This document shows positions 21,696-36,600 of a DNA stretch of 54,828 bases, in pieces. Both the position numbers and the translations under genes were made by a program. The DNA is from Nemertoderma westbladi (Eukaryota > Xenacoelomorpha > Nemertodermatida > Nemertodermatidae), in NCBI GenBank assembly GCA_032718475.1, contig JAUCBJ010000386.1:1-54828 (forward strand). Direction: 5' to 3'. Each line of letters starts with the position of its first letter. Position 1 is the stretch's first letter. The notes beneath the pieces were generated by a model, which saw only the letters and a list, made by a program, of their open reading frames with translations, made no database searches and was not told the DNA's origin.

Positions 21696-24600
21696 GATAA
21701 CTCACATCGCTGAAACGCCCAGTAAACAAATAACTCATATCGCTGAAACCTTCAGTAAACAAATAACGCACATCGCTGAAACGCCCAGTAAACAAATAAC
21801 TCACATCGCTGAAACCTTCAGTAAACAAATAACTCACATCGCTGAAACCTTCAGTAAACAAATAACTCACATCGCTGAAACGCCCTGTAAACAAATAACT
21901 CACATCGCTGAAACGCCCTGTAAACAAATAACTCACATCGCTGAAACGCCCAGTAAACAAATAACTCACATCGCTGAAACGCCCAGTAAACAAATAACTC
22001 ACATCGCTGAAACCTTCAGTAAACAAATAACTCACATCGCTGAAACGCCCAGTAAACAAATAACTCACATCGCTGAATCCTTCAGTAAACAAATAACTCA
22101 TATCGCTGAAACGCCCAGTAAACAAATAACTCACATCGCTGAAACCTTCAGTAAACAAATAACTCACATCGCTGAAACGCCCTGTAAACAAATAACTCAC
22201 ATCGCTGAAACGCCCTGTAAACAAATAACTCACATCGCTGAAACCTTCAGTAAACAAATAACTCTCATCGCTGAAACGCCCAGTAAACAAATAACTCACA
22301 TCGCTGAAACGCCGAGTAAACAAATAACTCACATCGCTGAAACCTTCAGTAAACAAATAACTCTCATCGCTGAAACGCCCAGTAAAAAAATAACTCACAT
22401 CGCTGAAACGCCCAGTAAACAAATAACTCACATCGCTGAATCCTTCAGTAAACAAATAACTCATATCGCTGAAACGCCCTGTAAACAAATAACTCGCACC
22501 GCTGAAACCTTCAGTAAACAAATAACTCTCATCGCTGAAACGCCCAGTAAACAAATAACTCACATCGCTGAAACGCCCTGTAAACAAATAACTCACATCG
22601 CTGAAACGCCCTGTAAACAAATAACTCACATCGCTGAAACCTTCAGTAAACAAATAACTCACATCGCTGAAACGCCCTGTAAACAAATAACTCACATCGC
22701 TGAAACGCCCTGTAAACAAATAACTCACATCGCTGAAACGCCCAGTAAACAAATAACACACATCGCTGAAACTCCCTGTAAACAAATAACTCACATCGCT
22801 GAAACGTTCAGTAAACAAATAACTCACATCGCTGAAACCTTCAGTAAACAAATAACTCACATCGCTGAAACGCCCAGTAAACAAATAACACACATCGCTG
22901 AAACGCCCAGTAAACAAATAACTCACATCGCTGAAACGCCCAGTAAACAAATAACTCACATCGCTGAAACCTTCAGTAAACAAATAACTCACATCGCTGA
23001 AACGCCCAGTAAACAAATAACTCACATCGCTGAAACGCCCTGTAAACAAATAACTCACATCGCTGAAACGCCCAGTAAACAAATAACTAACATCGCTGAA
23101 ACGCCCAGTAAACAAATAACTCACATCGCTGAAACCTTCAGTAAACAAATAACTCACATCGCTGAAACCTTCAGTAAACCAATAACTCACATCGCTGAAA
23201 CGCCCTGTAAACAAATAACTCACATCGATGAAACCTTCAGTAAACAAATAACTCACATCGCTGAAACGCCCTGTAAACAAATAACTCACATCGCTGAAAC
23301 GCCCTGTAAACAAATAACTCACATCGCTGAAACGCCCAGTAAACAAATAACACACATCGCTGAAACTCCCTGTAAACAAATAACTCACATCGCTGAAACG
23401 TTCAGTAAACAAATAACTCACATCGCTGAAACCTTCAGTAAACAAATAACTCACATCGCTGAAACGCCCAGTAAACAAATAACACACATCGCTGAAACGC
23501 CCAGTAGACAAATAACTCACATCGCTGAAACGCCCAGTAAACAAATAACTCACATCGCTGAAACCTTCAGTAAACAAATAACTCACATCGCTGAAACGCC
23601 CTGTAAACAAATAACTCACATCGCTGAAACGCCCAGTAAACAAATAACACACATCGCTGAAACTCCCTGTAAACAAATAACTCACATCTCTGAAACGTTC
23701 AGTAAACAAATAACTCACATCGCTGAAACCTTCAGTAAACAAATAACTCACATCGCTGAAACGCCCAGTAAACAAATAACTCACATCGCTGAAACGCCGA
23801 GTAAACAAATAACTCACATCGCTGAAACGCCCAGTAAACAAATAAATCACATCGCTGAAACGCCCTGTAAACAAATAACTCACATCGCTGAAACCTTCAG
23901 TAAACAAATAACTCACATCGCTGAAACCTTCAGTAAACAAATAACTCACATCGCTGAAACGCCCAGTAAACAAATAACACACATCGCTGAAACGCCCAGT
24001 AAACAAATAACTCACATCGCTGAAACGCCCAGTAAACAAATAACTCACATCGCTGAAACCTTCAGTAAACAAATAACTCACATCGCTGAAACGCCCAGTA
24101 AACAAATAACTCACATCGCTGAAACGCCCTGTAAACAAATAACTCACATCGCTGAAACGCCCAGTAAACAAATAACTAACATCGCTGAAACGCCCAGTAA
24201 ACAAATAACTCACATCGCTGAAACCTTCAGTAAACAAATAACTCACATCGCTGAAACCTTCAGTAAACAAATAACTCACATCGCTGAAACGCCCTGTAAA
24301 CAAATAACTCACATCGATGAAACCTTCAGTAAACAAATAACTCACATCGCTGAAACGCCCTGTAAACAAATAACTCACATCGCTGAAACGCCCTGTAAAC
24401 AAATAACTCACATCGCTGAAACGCCCAGTAAACAAATAACACACATCGCTGAAACTCCCTGTAAACAAATAACTCACATCGCTGAAACGTTCAGTAAACA
24501 AATAACTCACATCGCTGAAACCTTCAGTAAACAAATAACTCACATCGCTGAAACGCCCAGTAAACAAATAACACACATCGCTGAAACGCCCAGTAGACAA

Positions 24601-27600
24601 ATAACTCACATCGCTGAAACGCCCAGTAAACAAATAACTCACATCGCTGAAAACTTCAGTAAACAAATAACTCACATCGCTGAAACGCCCTGTAAACAAA
24701 TAACTCACATCGCTGAAACGCCCAGTAAACAAATAACACACATCGCTGAAACTCCCTGTAAACAAATAACTCACATCTCTGAAACGTTCAGTAAACAAAT
24801 AACTCACATCGCTGAAACCTTCAGTAAACAAATAACTCACATCGCTGAAACGCCCAGTAAACAAATAACTCACATCGCTGAAACGCCGAGTAAACAAATA
24901 ACTCACATCGCTGAAACGCCCAGTAAACAAATAAATCACATCGCTGAAACGCCCTGTAAACAAATAACTCACATCGCTGAAACCTTCAGTAAACAAATAA
25001 CTCACATCGCTGAAACCTTCAGTAAACAAATAACTCACATCGCTGAAACGCCCTGTAAACAAATAACTCACATCGCTGAAACGCCCTGTAAACAAATAAC
25101 TCACATCGCTGAAACGCCGAGTAAACAAATAACTCACATCGCTGAAACCTTCAGTAAACAAATAACTCTCATCGCTGAAACGCCCAGTAAACAAATAACT
25201 CACATCGCTGAAACGCCCAGTAAACAAATAACTCACATCGCTGAATCCTTTAGTAAACAAATAACTCACATCGCTGAAACGCCCTGTAAACAAATAACTC
25301 GCACCGCTGAAACCTTCAGTAAACAAATAACTCTCATCGCTGAAACGCCCAGTAAACAAATAACTCACATCGCTGAAACGCCCTGTAAACAAATAACTCA
25401 CATCGCTGAAACGCCCTGTAAACAAATAACTCACATCGCTGAAACCTTCAGTAAACAAATAACTCACATCGCTGAAACGCCCTGTAAACAAATAACTCAC
25501 ATCGCTGAAACGCCCTGTAAACAAATAACTCACATCGCTGAAACGCCCAGTAAACAAATAACACACATCGCTGAAACGCCCAGTAGACAAATAACTCACA
25601 TCGCTGAAACGCCCAGTAAACAAATAACTCACATCGCTGAAACCTTCAGTAAACAAATAACTCACATCGCTGAAACGCCCTGTAAACAAATAACTCACAT
25701 CGCTGAAACGCCCAGTAAACAAATAACACACATCGCTGAAACTCCCTGTAAACAAATAACTCACATCTCTGAAACGTTCAGTAAACAAATAACTCACATC
25801 GCTGAAACCTTCAGTAAACAAATAACTCACATCGCTGAAACGCCCAGTAAACAAATAACTCGCACCGCTGAAACCTTCAGTAAACAAATAACTCTCATCG
25901 CTGAAACGCCCAGTAAACAAATAACTCACATCGCTGAAACGCCCTGTAAACAAATAACTCACATCGCTGAAACGCCCTGTAAACAAATAACTCACATCGC
26001 TGAAACCTTCAGTAAACAAATAACTCACATCGCTGAAACGCCCTGTAAACAAATAACTCACATCGCTGAAACGCCCTGTAAACAAATAACTCACATCGCT
26101 GAAACGCCCAGTAAACAAATAACACACATCGCTGAAACTCCCTGTAAACAAATAACTCACATCGCTGAAACGTTCAGTAAACAAATAACTCACATCGCTG
26201 AAACCTTCAGTAAACAAATAACTCACATCGCTGAAACGCCCAGTAAACAAATAACACACATCGCTGAAACGCCCAGTAAACAAATAACTCACATCGCTGA
26301 AACGCCCAGTAAACAAATAACTCACATCGCTGAAACCTTCAGTAAACAAATAACTCACATCGCTGAAACGCCCAGTAAACAAATAACTCACATCGCTGAA
26401 ACGCCCTGTAAACAAATAACTCACATCGCTGAAACGCCCAGTAAACAAATAACTAACATCGCTGAAACGCCCAGTAAACAAATAACTCACATCGCTGAAA
26501 CCTTCAGTAAACAAATAACTCACATCGCTGAAACCTTCAGTAAACCAATAACTCACATCGCTGAAACGCCCTGTAAACAAATAACTCACATCGATGAAAC
26601 CTTCAGTAAACAAATAACTCACATCGCTGAAACGCCCTGTAAACAAATAACTCACATCGCTGAAACGCCCTGTAAACAAATAACTCACATCGCTGAAACG
26701 CCCAGTAAACAAATAACACACATCGCTGAAACTCCCTGTAAACAAATAACTCACATCGCTGAAACGTTCAGTAAACAAATAACTCACATCGCTGAAACCT
26801 TCAGTAAACAAATAACTCACATCGCTGAAACGCCCAGTAAACAAATAACACACATCGCTGAAACGCCCAGTAGACAAATAACTCACATCGCTGAAACGCC
26901 CAGTAAACAAATAACTCACATCGCTGAAACCTTCAGTAAACAAATAACTCACATCGCTGAAACGCCCTGTAAACAAATAACTCACATCGCTGAAACGCCC
27001 AGTAAACAAATAACACACATCGCTGAAACTCCCTGTAAACAAATAACTCACATCTCTGAAACGTTCAGTAAACAAATAACTCACATCGCTGAAACCTTCA
27101 GTAAACAAATAACTCACATCGCTGAAACGCCCAGTAAACAAATAACTCACATCGCTGAAACGCCGAGTAAACAAATAACTCACATCGCTGAAACGCCCAG
27201 TAAACAAATAAATCACATCGCTGAAACGCCCTGTAAACAAATAACTCACATCGCTGAAACCTTCAGTAAACAAATAACTCACATCGCTGAAACCTTCAGT
27301 AAACAAATAACTCACATCGCTGAAACGCCCAGTAAACAAATAACACACATCGCTGAAACGCCCAGTAAACAAATAACTCACATCGCTGAAACGCCCAGTA
27401 AACAAATAACTCACATCGCTGAAACCTTCAGTAAACAAATAACTCACATCGCTGAAACGCCCAGTAAACAAATAACTCACATCGCTGAAACGCCCTGTAA
27501 ACAAATAACTCACATCGCTGAAACGCCCAGTAAACAAATAACTAACATCGCTGAAACGCCCAGTAAACAAATAACTCACATCGCTGAAACCTTCAGTAAA

Positions 27601-30600
27601 CAAATAACTCACATCGCTGAAACCTTCAGTAAACAAATAACTCACATCGCTGAAACGCCCTGTAAACAAATAACTCACATCGATGAAACCTTCAGTAAAC
27701 AAATAACTCACATCGCTGAAACGCCCTGTAAACAAATAACTCACATCGCTGAAACGCCCTGTAAACAAATAACTCACATCGCTGAAACGCCCAGTAAACA
27801 AATAACACACATCGCTGAAACTCCCTGTAAACAAATAACTCACATCGCTGAAACGTTCAGTAAACAAATAACTCACATCGCTGAAACCTTCAGTAAACAA
27901 ATAACTCACATCGCTGAAACGGCCAGTAAACAAATAACACACATCGCTGAAACGCCCAATAGACAAATAACTCACATCGCTGAAACGCCCAGTAAACAAA
28001 TAACTCACATCGCTGAAAACTTCAGTAAACAAATAACTCACATCGCTGAAACGCCCTGTAAACAAATAACTCACATCGCTGAAACGCCCAGTAAACAAAT
28101 AACACACATCGCTGAAACTCCCTGTAAACAAATAACTCACATCTCTGAAACGTTCAGTAAACAAATAACTCACATCGCTGAAACCTTCAGTAAACAAATA
28201 ACTCACATCGCTGAAACGCCCAGTAAACAAATAACTCACATCGCTGAAACGCCGAGTAAACAAATAACTCACATCGCTGAAACGCCCAGTAAACAAATAA
28301 ATCACATCGCTGAAACGCCCTGTAAACAAATAACTCACATCGCTGAAACCTTCAGTAAACAAATAACTCACATCGCTGAAACCTTCAGTAAACAAATAAC
28401 TCACATCGCTGAAACGCCCTGTAAACAAATAACTCACATCGCTGAAACGCCCTGTAAACAAATAACTCACATCGCTGAAACGCCGAGTAAACAAATAACT
28501 CACATCGCTGAAACCTTCAGTAAACAAATAACTCTCATCGCTGAAACGCCCAGTAAACAAATAACTCACATCGCTGAAACGCCCAGTAAACAAATAACTC
28601 ACATCGCTGAATCCTTTAGTAAACAAATAACTCACATCGCTGAAACGCCCTGTAAACAAATAACTCGCACCGCTGAAACCTTCAGTAAACAAATAACTCT
28701 CATCGCTGAAACGCCCAGTAAACAAATAACTCACATCGCTGAAACGCCCTGTAAACAAATAACTCACATCGCTGAAACGCCCTGTAAACAAATAACTCAC
28801 ATCGCTGAAACCTTCAGTAAACAAATAACTCACATCGCTGAAACGCCCTGTAAACAAATAACTCACATCGCTGAAACGCCCTGTAAACAAATAACTCACA
28901 TCGCTGAAACGCCCAGTAAACAAATAACACACATCGCTGAAACGCCCAGTAGACAAATAACTCACATCGCTGAAACGCCCAGTAAACAAATAACTCACAT
29001 CGCTGAAACCTTCAGTAAACAAATAACTCACATCGCTGAAACGCCCTGTAAACAAATAACTCACATCGCTGAAACGCCCAGTAAACAAATAACACACATC
29101 GCTGAAACTCCCTGTAAACAAATAACTCACATCTCTGAAACGTTCAGTAAACAAATAACTCACATCGCTGAAACCTTCAGTAAACAAATAACTCACATCG
29201 CTGAAACGCCCAGTAAACAAATAACTCACATCGCTGAAACGCCGAGTAAACAAATAACTCACATCACTGAAACGCCCAGTAAACAAATAAATCACATCGC
29301 TGAAACGCCCTGTAAACAAATAACTCACATCGCTGAAACCTTCAGTAAACAAATAACTCACATCGCTGAAACCTTCAGTAAACAAATAACTCACATCGCT
29401 GAAACGCCCAGTAAACAAATAACACACATCGCTGAAACGCCCAGTAAACAAATAACTCACATCGCTGAAACGCCCAGTAAACAAATAACTCACATCGCTG
29501 AAACCTTCAGTAAACAAATAACTCACATCGCTGAAACGCCCAGTAAACAAATAACTCACATCGCTGAAACGCCCTGTAAACAAATAACTCACATCGCTGA
29601 AACGCCCAGTAAACAAATAACTAACATCGCTGAAACGCCCAGTAAACAAATAACTCACATCGCTGAAACCTTCAGTAAACAAATAACTCACATCGCTGAA
29701 ACCTTCAGTAAACAAATAACTCACATCGCTGAAACGCCCTGTAAACAAATAACTCACATCGATGAAACCTTCAGTAAACAAATAACTCACATCGCTGAAA
29801 CGCCCTGTAAACAAATAACTCACATCGCTGAAACGCCCTGTAAACAAATAACTCACATCGCTGAAACGCCCAGTAAACAAATAACACACATCGCTGAAAC
29901 TCCCTGTAAACAAATAACTCACATCGCTGAAACGTTCAGTAAACAAATAACTCACATCGCTGAAACCTTCAGTAAACAAATAACTCACATCGCTGAAACG
30001 CCCAGTAAACAAATAACACACATCGCTGAAACGCCCAGTAGACAAATAACTCACATCGCTGAAACGCCCAGTAAACAAATAACTCACATCGCTGAAAACT
30101 TCAGTAAACAAATAACTCACATCGCTGAAACGCCCTGTAAACAAATAACTCACATCGCTGAAACGCCCAGTAAACAAATAACACACATCGCTGAAACTCC
30201 CTGTAAACAAATAACTCACATCTCTGAAACGTTCAGTAAACAAATAACTCACATCGCTGAAACCTTCAGTAAACAAATAACTCACATCGCTGAAACGCCC
30301 AGTAAACAAATAACTCACATCGCTGAAACGCCGAGTAAACAAATAACTCACATCGCTGAAACGCCCAGTAAACAAATAAATCACATCGCTGAAACGCCCT
30401 GTAAACAAATAACTCACATCGCTGAAACCTTCAGTAAACAAATAACTCACATCGCTGAAACCTTCAGTAAACAAATAACTCACATCGCTGAAACGCCCTG
30501 TAAACAAATAACTCACATCGCTGAAACGCCCTGTAAACAAATAACTCACATCGCTGAAACGCCGAGTAAACAAATAACTCACATCGCTGAAACCTTCAGT

Positions 30601-33600
30601 AAACAAATAACTCTCATCGCTGAAACGCCCAGTAAACAAATAACTCACATCGCTGAAACGCCCAGTAAACAAATAACTCACATCGCTGAATCCTTTAGTA
30701 AACAAATAACTCACATCGCTGAAACGCCCTGTAAACAAATAACTCGCACCGCTGAAACCTTCAGTAAACAAATAACTCTCATCGCTGAAACGCCCAGTAA
30801 ACAAATAACTCACATCGCTGAAACGCCCTGTAAACAAATAACTCACATCGCTGAAACGCCCTGTAAACAAATAACTCACATCGCTGAAACCTTCAGTAAA
30901 CAAATAACTCACATCGCTGAAACGCCCTGTAAACAAATAACTCACATCGCTGAAACGCCCTGTAAACAAATAACTCACATCGCTGAAACGCCCAGTAAAC
31001 AAATAACACACATCGCTGAAACGCCCAGTAGACAAATAACTCACATCGCTGAAACGCCCAGTAAACAAATAACTCACATCGCTGAAACCTTCAGTAAACA
31101 AATAACTCACATCGCTGAAACGCCCTGTAAACAAATAACTCACATCGCTGAAACGCCCAGTAAACAAATAACACACATCGCTGAAACTCCCTGTAAACAA
31201 ATAACTCACATCTCTGAAACGTTCAGTAAACAAATAACTCACATCGCTCAAACCTTCAGTAAACAAATAACTCACATCGCTGAAACCCCCAGTAAACAAA
31301 TAACTCACATCGCTGAAACGCCGAGTAAACAAATAACTCACATCGCTGAAACGCCCAGTAAACAAATAAATCACATCGCTGAAACGCCCTGTAAACAAAT
31401 AACTCACATCGCTGAAACCTTCAGTAAACAAATAACTCACATCGCTGAAACCTTCAGTAAACAAATAACTCACATCGCTGAAACGCCCAGTAAACAAATA
31501 ACACACATCGCTGAAACGCCCAGTAAACAAATAACTCACATCGCTGAAACGCCCAGTAAACAAATAACTCACATCGCTGAAACCTTCAGTAAACAAATAA
31601 CTCACATCGCTGAAACGCCCAGTAAACAAATAACTCACATCGCTGAAACGCCCTGTAAACAAATAACTCACATCGCTGAAACGCCCAGTAAACAAATAAC
31701 TAACATCGCTGAAACGCCCAGTAAACAAATAACTCACATCGCTGAAACCTTCAGTAAACAAATAACTCACATCGCTGAAACCTTCAGTAAACAAATAACT
31801 CACATCGCTGAAACGCCCTGTAAACAAATAACTCACATCGATGAAACCTTCAGTAAACAAATAACTCACATCGCTGAAACGCCCTGTAAACAAATAACTC
31901 ACATCGCTGAAACGCCCTGTAAACAAATAACTCACATCGCTGAAACGCCCAGTAAACAAATAACACACATCGCTGAAACTCCCTGTAAACAAATAACTCA
32001 CATCGCTGAAACGTTCAGTAAACAAATAACTCACATCGCTGAAACCTTCAGTAAACAAATAACTCACATCGCTGAAACGCCCAGTAAACAAATAACACAC
32101 ATCGCTGAAACGCCCAGTAGACAAATAACTCACATCGCTGAAACGCCCAGTAAACAAATAACTCACATCGCTGAAAACTTCAGTAAACAAATAACTCACA
32201 TCGCTGAAACGCCCTGTAAACAAATAACTCACATCGCTGAAACGCCCAGTAAACAAATAACACACATCGCTGAAACTCCCTGTAAACAAATAACTCACAT
32301 CTCTGAAACGTTCAGTAAACAAATAACTCACATCGCTGAAACCTTCAGTAAACAAATAACTCACATCGCTGAAACGCCCAGTAAACAAATAACTCACATC
32401 GCTGAAACGCCGAGTAAACAAATAACTCACATCGCTGAAACGCCCAGTAAACAAATAAATCACATCGCTGAAACGCCCTGTAAACAAATAACTCACATCG
32501 CTGAAACCTTCAGTAAACAAATAACTCACATCGCTGAAACCTTCAGTAAACAAATAACTCACATCGCTGAAACGCCCTGTAAACAAATAACTCACATCGC
32601 TGAAACGCCCTGTAAACAAATAACTCACATCGCTGAAACGCCGAGTAAACAAATAACTCACATCGCTGAAACCTTCAGTAAACAAATAACTCTCATCGCT
32701 GAAACGCCCAGTAAACAAATAACTCACATCGCTGAAACGCCCAGTAAACAAATAACTCACATCGCTGAATCCTTTAGTAAACAAATAACTCACATCGCTG
32801 AAACGCCCTGTAAACAAATAACTCGCACCGCTGAAACCTTCAGTAAACAAATAACTCTCATCGCTGAAACGCCCAGTAAACAAATAACTCACATCGCTGA
32901 AACGCCCTGTAAACAAATAACTCACATCGCTGAAACGCCCTGTAAACAAATAACTCACATCGCTGAAACCTTCAGTAAACAAATAACTCACATCGCTGAA
33001 ACGCCCTGTAAACAAATAACTCACATCGCTGAAACGCCCTGTAAACAAATAACTCACATCGCTGAAACGCCCAGTAAACAAATAACACACATCGCTGAAA
33101 CTCCCTGTAAACAAATAACTCACATCGCTGAAACGTTCAGTAAACAAATAACTCACATCGCTGAAACCTTCAGTAAACAAATAACTCACATCGCTGAAAC
33201 GCCCAGTAAACAAATAACACACATCGCTGAAACGCCCAGTAAACAAATAACTCACATCGCTGAAACGCCCAGTAAACAAATAACTCACATCGCTGAAACC
33301 TTCAGTAAACAAATAACTCACATCGCTGAAACGCCCTGTAAACAAATAACTCACATCGCTGAAACGCCCAGTAAACAAATAACACACATCGCTGAAACTC
33401 CCTGTAAACAAATAACTCACATCTCTGAAACGTTCAGTAAACAAATAACTCACATCGCTGAAACCTTCAGTAAACAAATAACTCACATCGCTGAAACGCC
33501 CAGTAAACAAATAACTCACATCGCTGAAACGCCGAGTAAACAAATAACTCACATCGCTGAAACGCCCAGTAAACAAATAAATCACATCGCTGAAACGCCC

Positions 33601-36600
33601 TGTAAACAAATAACTCACATCGCTGAAACCTTCAGTAAACAAATAACTCACATCGCTGAAACGCCCAGTAAACAAATAACACACATCGCTGAAACTCCCT
33701 GTAAACAAATAACTCACATCGCTGAAACCTTCAGTAAACAAATAACTCACATCGCTGAAACGCCCAGTAAACAAATAACTCACATCGCTGAAACCTTCAG
33801 TAAACAAATAACTCACATCGCTGAAACGCCCAGTAAACAAATAACTCACATCGCTGAAACCTTCAGTAAACAAATAACTCACATCGCTGAAACGCCCTGT
33901 AAACAAATAACTCACATCGCTGAAACGCCCAGTAAACAAATAACTCACATCGCTAAAACCTTCAGTAAACAAATAACTCATATCACTGAAACCTCCAGGA
34001 AACAAATAACTCATATCGCTGAAACTCTCAGAAAACAAATAACTCACATCGCTGAAACACCCAGTAAACAAATAACTCACATCGCTGAAACCTTCAGTAA
34101 ACAAATAACTCACATCGCTGAAACGCCCAGTAAACAAATAACTCACATCGCTGAATCCTTCAGTAAACAAATAACTCACATCGCTGAAACGCCCAGTAAA
34201 CAAATAACTCACATCGCTGAAACCTTCAGTAAACAAATAACTCACATCGCTGAAACGCCCAGTAAACAAATGACTCACATCGCTGAAACATTCAGTAAAC
34301 AAATAACTCACATCGCTGAAACGCCCAGTAAACAAATAACTCACATCGCTGAAACCTTCAGTAAACAAATAACTCACATCGCTGAAACGCCCAGTAAACA
34401 AATAACTCACATCGCTGAAACCTTCAGTAAACAAATAACTCACATCGCTGAAACCTTCAGTAAACAAATAACTCACATTGTTGAAACGCCCAGTAAACAA
34501 ATAACTCACATCGCTGAAACGCCCAGTAAACAAATAACTCACATCACTGAAACCTTCAGTAAACAAATAACTCACATCGCTGAAACCTTCAGTAAACAAA
34601 TAACTCACATCGCTGAAACCTTCAGTAAACAAATAACTCACATCGTTGAAACCTTCAGTAAACAAATAACTCATATCGCTGAAACGCCCAGTAAACAAAT
34701 AACTCACATCGCTGAAACGCCCAGTAAACAAATAACTCACATCGCTGAAACCTTCAGTAAACAAATAACTCACATCGCTGAAACGCCCAGTAAATAAATA
34801 ACTCACATCGCTGAAACGCCGAGTAAACAAATAACTCACATCGCTGAAACGCCCAGTAAACAAATAACTCACATCGCTGAAACCTTCAGTAAACAAATAA
34901 CTCACATCGCTGAAACGCCAAGTAAACAAATAACTCACATCGCTGAAACCTTCAGTAAACAAATAACTCACATCGCTGAAACCTTCAGTAAACAAACAAC
35001 TCACATCGCTGAAACCTTCAGTAAACAAATAACTCACATCGCTGAAACGCCCAGTAAACAAATAACTCACATCGCTGAAACCTTCAGTAAACAAATAACT
35101 CACATCGCTGAAACGCCCAGTAAACAAATAACTCACATCGCTGAAACGCCCAGTAAACAAATAACACACATCGCTGAAACGCCCAGTAAACAAATAACTC
35201 ACATCTCTGAAACGTTCAGTAAACAAATAACTCACATCGCTGAAACCTTCAGTAAACAAATAACTCACATCGCTGAAACGCCCAGTAAACAAATAACACA
35301 CATCGCTGAAACTCCCTGTAAACAAATAACTCACATCGCTGAAACGTTCAGTAAACAAATAACTCACATCGCTGAAACCTTCAGTAAACAAATAACTCAC
35401 ATCGCTGAAACGCCCAGTAAACAAATAACACACATCGCTGAAACGCCCAGTAAACAAATAACACACATCGCTGAAACTCCCTGTAAACAAATAACTCACA
35501 TCGCTGAAACGTTCAGTAAACAAATAACTCACATCGCTGAAACCTTCAGTAAACAAATAACTCACATCGCTGAAACGCCCAGTAAACAAATAACACACAT
35601 CGCTGAAACGCCCAGTAAACAAATAACTCACATCGCTGAAACGCCCAGTAAACAAATAACTCACATCGCTGAAACCTTCAGTAAACAAATAACTCACATC
35701 GCTGAAACGCCCTGTAAACAAATAACTCACATCGCTGAAACGCCCAGTAAACAAATAACACACATCGCTGAAACTCCCTGTAAACAAATAACTCACATCT
35801 CTGAAACGTTCAGTAAACAAATAACTCACATCGCTGAAACCTTCAGTAAACAAATAACTCACATCGCTGAAACGCCCAGTAAACAAATAACTCACATCGC
35901 TGAAACGCCGAGTAAACAAATAACTCACATCGCTGAAACGCCCAGTAAACAAATAAATCACATCGCTGAAACGCCCTGTAAACAAATAACTCACATCGCT
36001 GAAACCTTCAGTAAACAAATAACTCACATCGCTGAAACGCCCAGTAAACAAATAACACACATCGCTGAAACTCCCTGTAAACAAATAACTCACATCGCTG
36101 AAACCTTCAGTAAACAAATAACTCACATCGCTGAAACGCCCTGTAAACAAATAACTCACATCGCTGAAACGCCCAGTAAACAAATAACTCACATCGCTAA
36201 AACCTTCAGTAAACAAATAACTCATATCACTGAAACCTCCAGGAAACAAATAACTCATATCGCTGAAACTCTCAGAAAACAAATAACTCACATCGCTGAA
36301 ACACCCAGTAAACAAATAACTCACATCGCTGAAACCTTCAGTAAACAAATAACTCACATCGCTGAAACGCCCAGTAAACAAATAACTCACATCGCTGAAT
36401 CCTTCAGTAAACAAATAACTCACATCGCTGAAACGCCCAGTAAACAAATAACTCACATCGCTGAAACCTTCAGTAAACAAATAACTCACATCGCTGAAAC
36501 GCCCAGTAAACAAATGACTCACATCGCTGAAACATTCAGTAAACAAATAACTCACATCGCTGAAACGCCCAGTAAACAAATAACTCACATCGCTGAAACC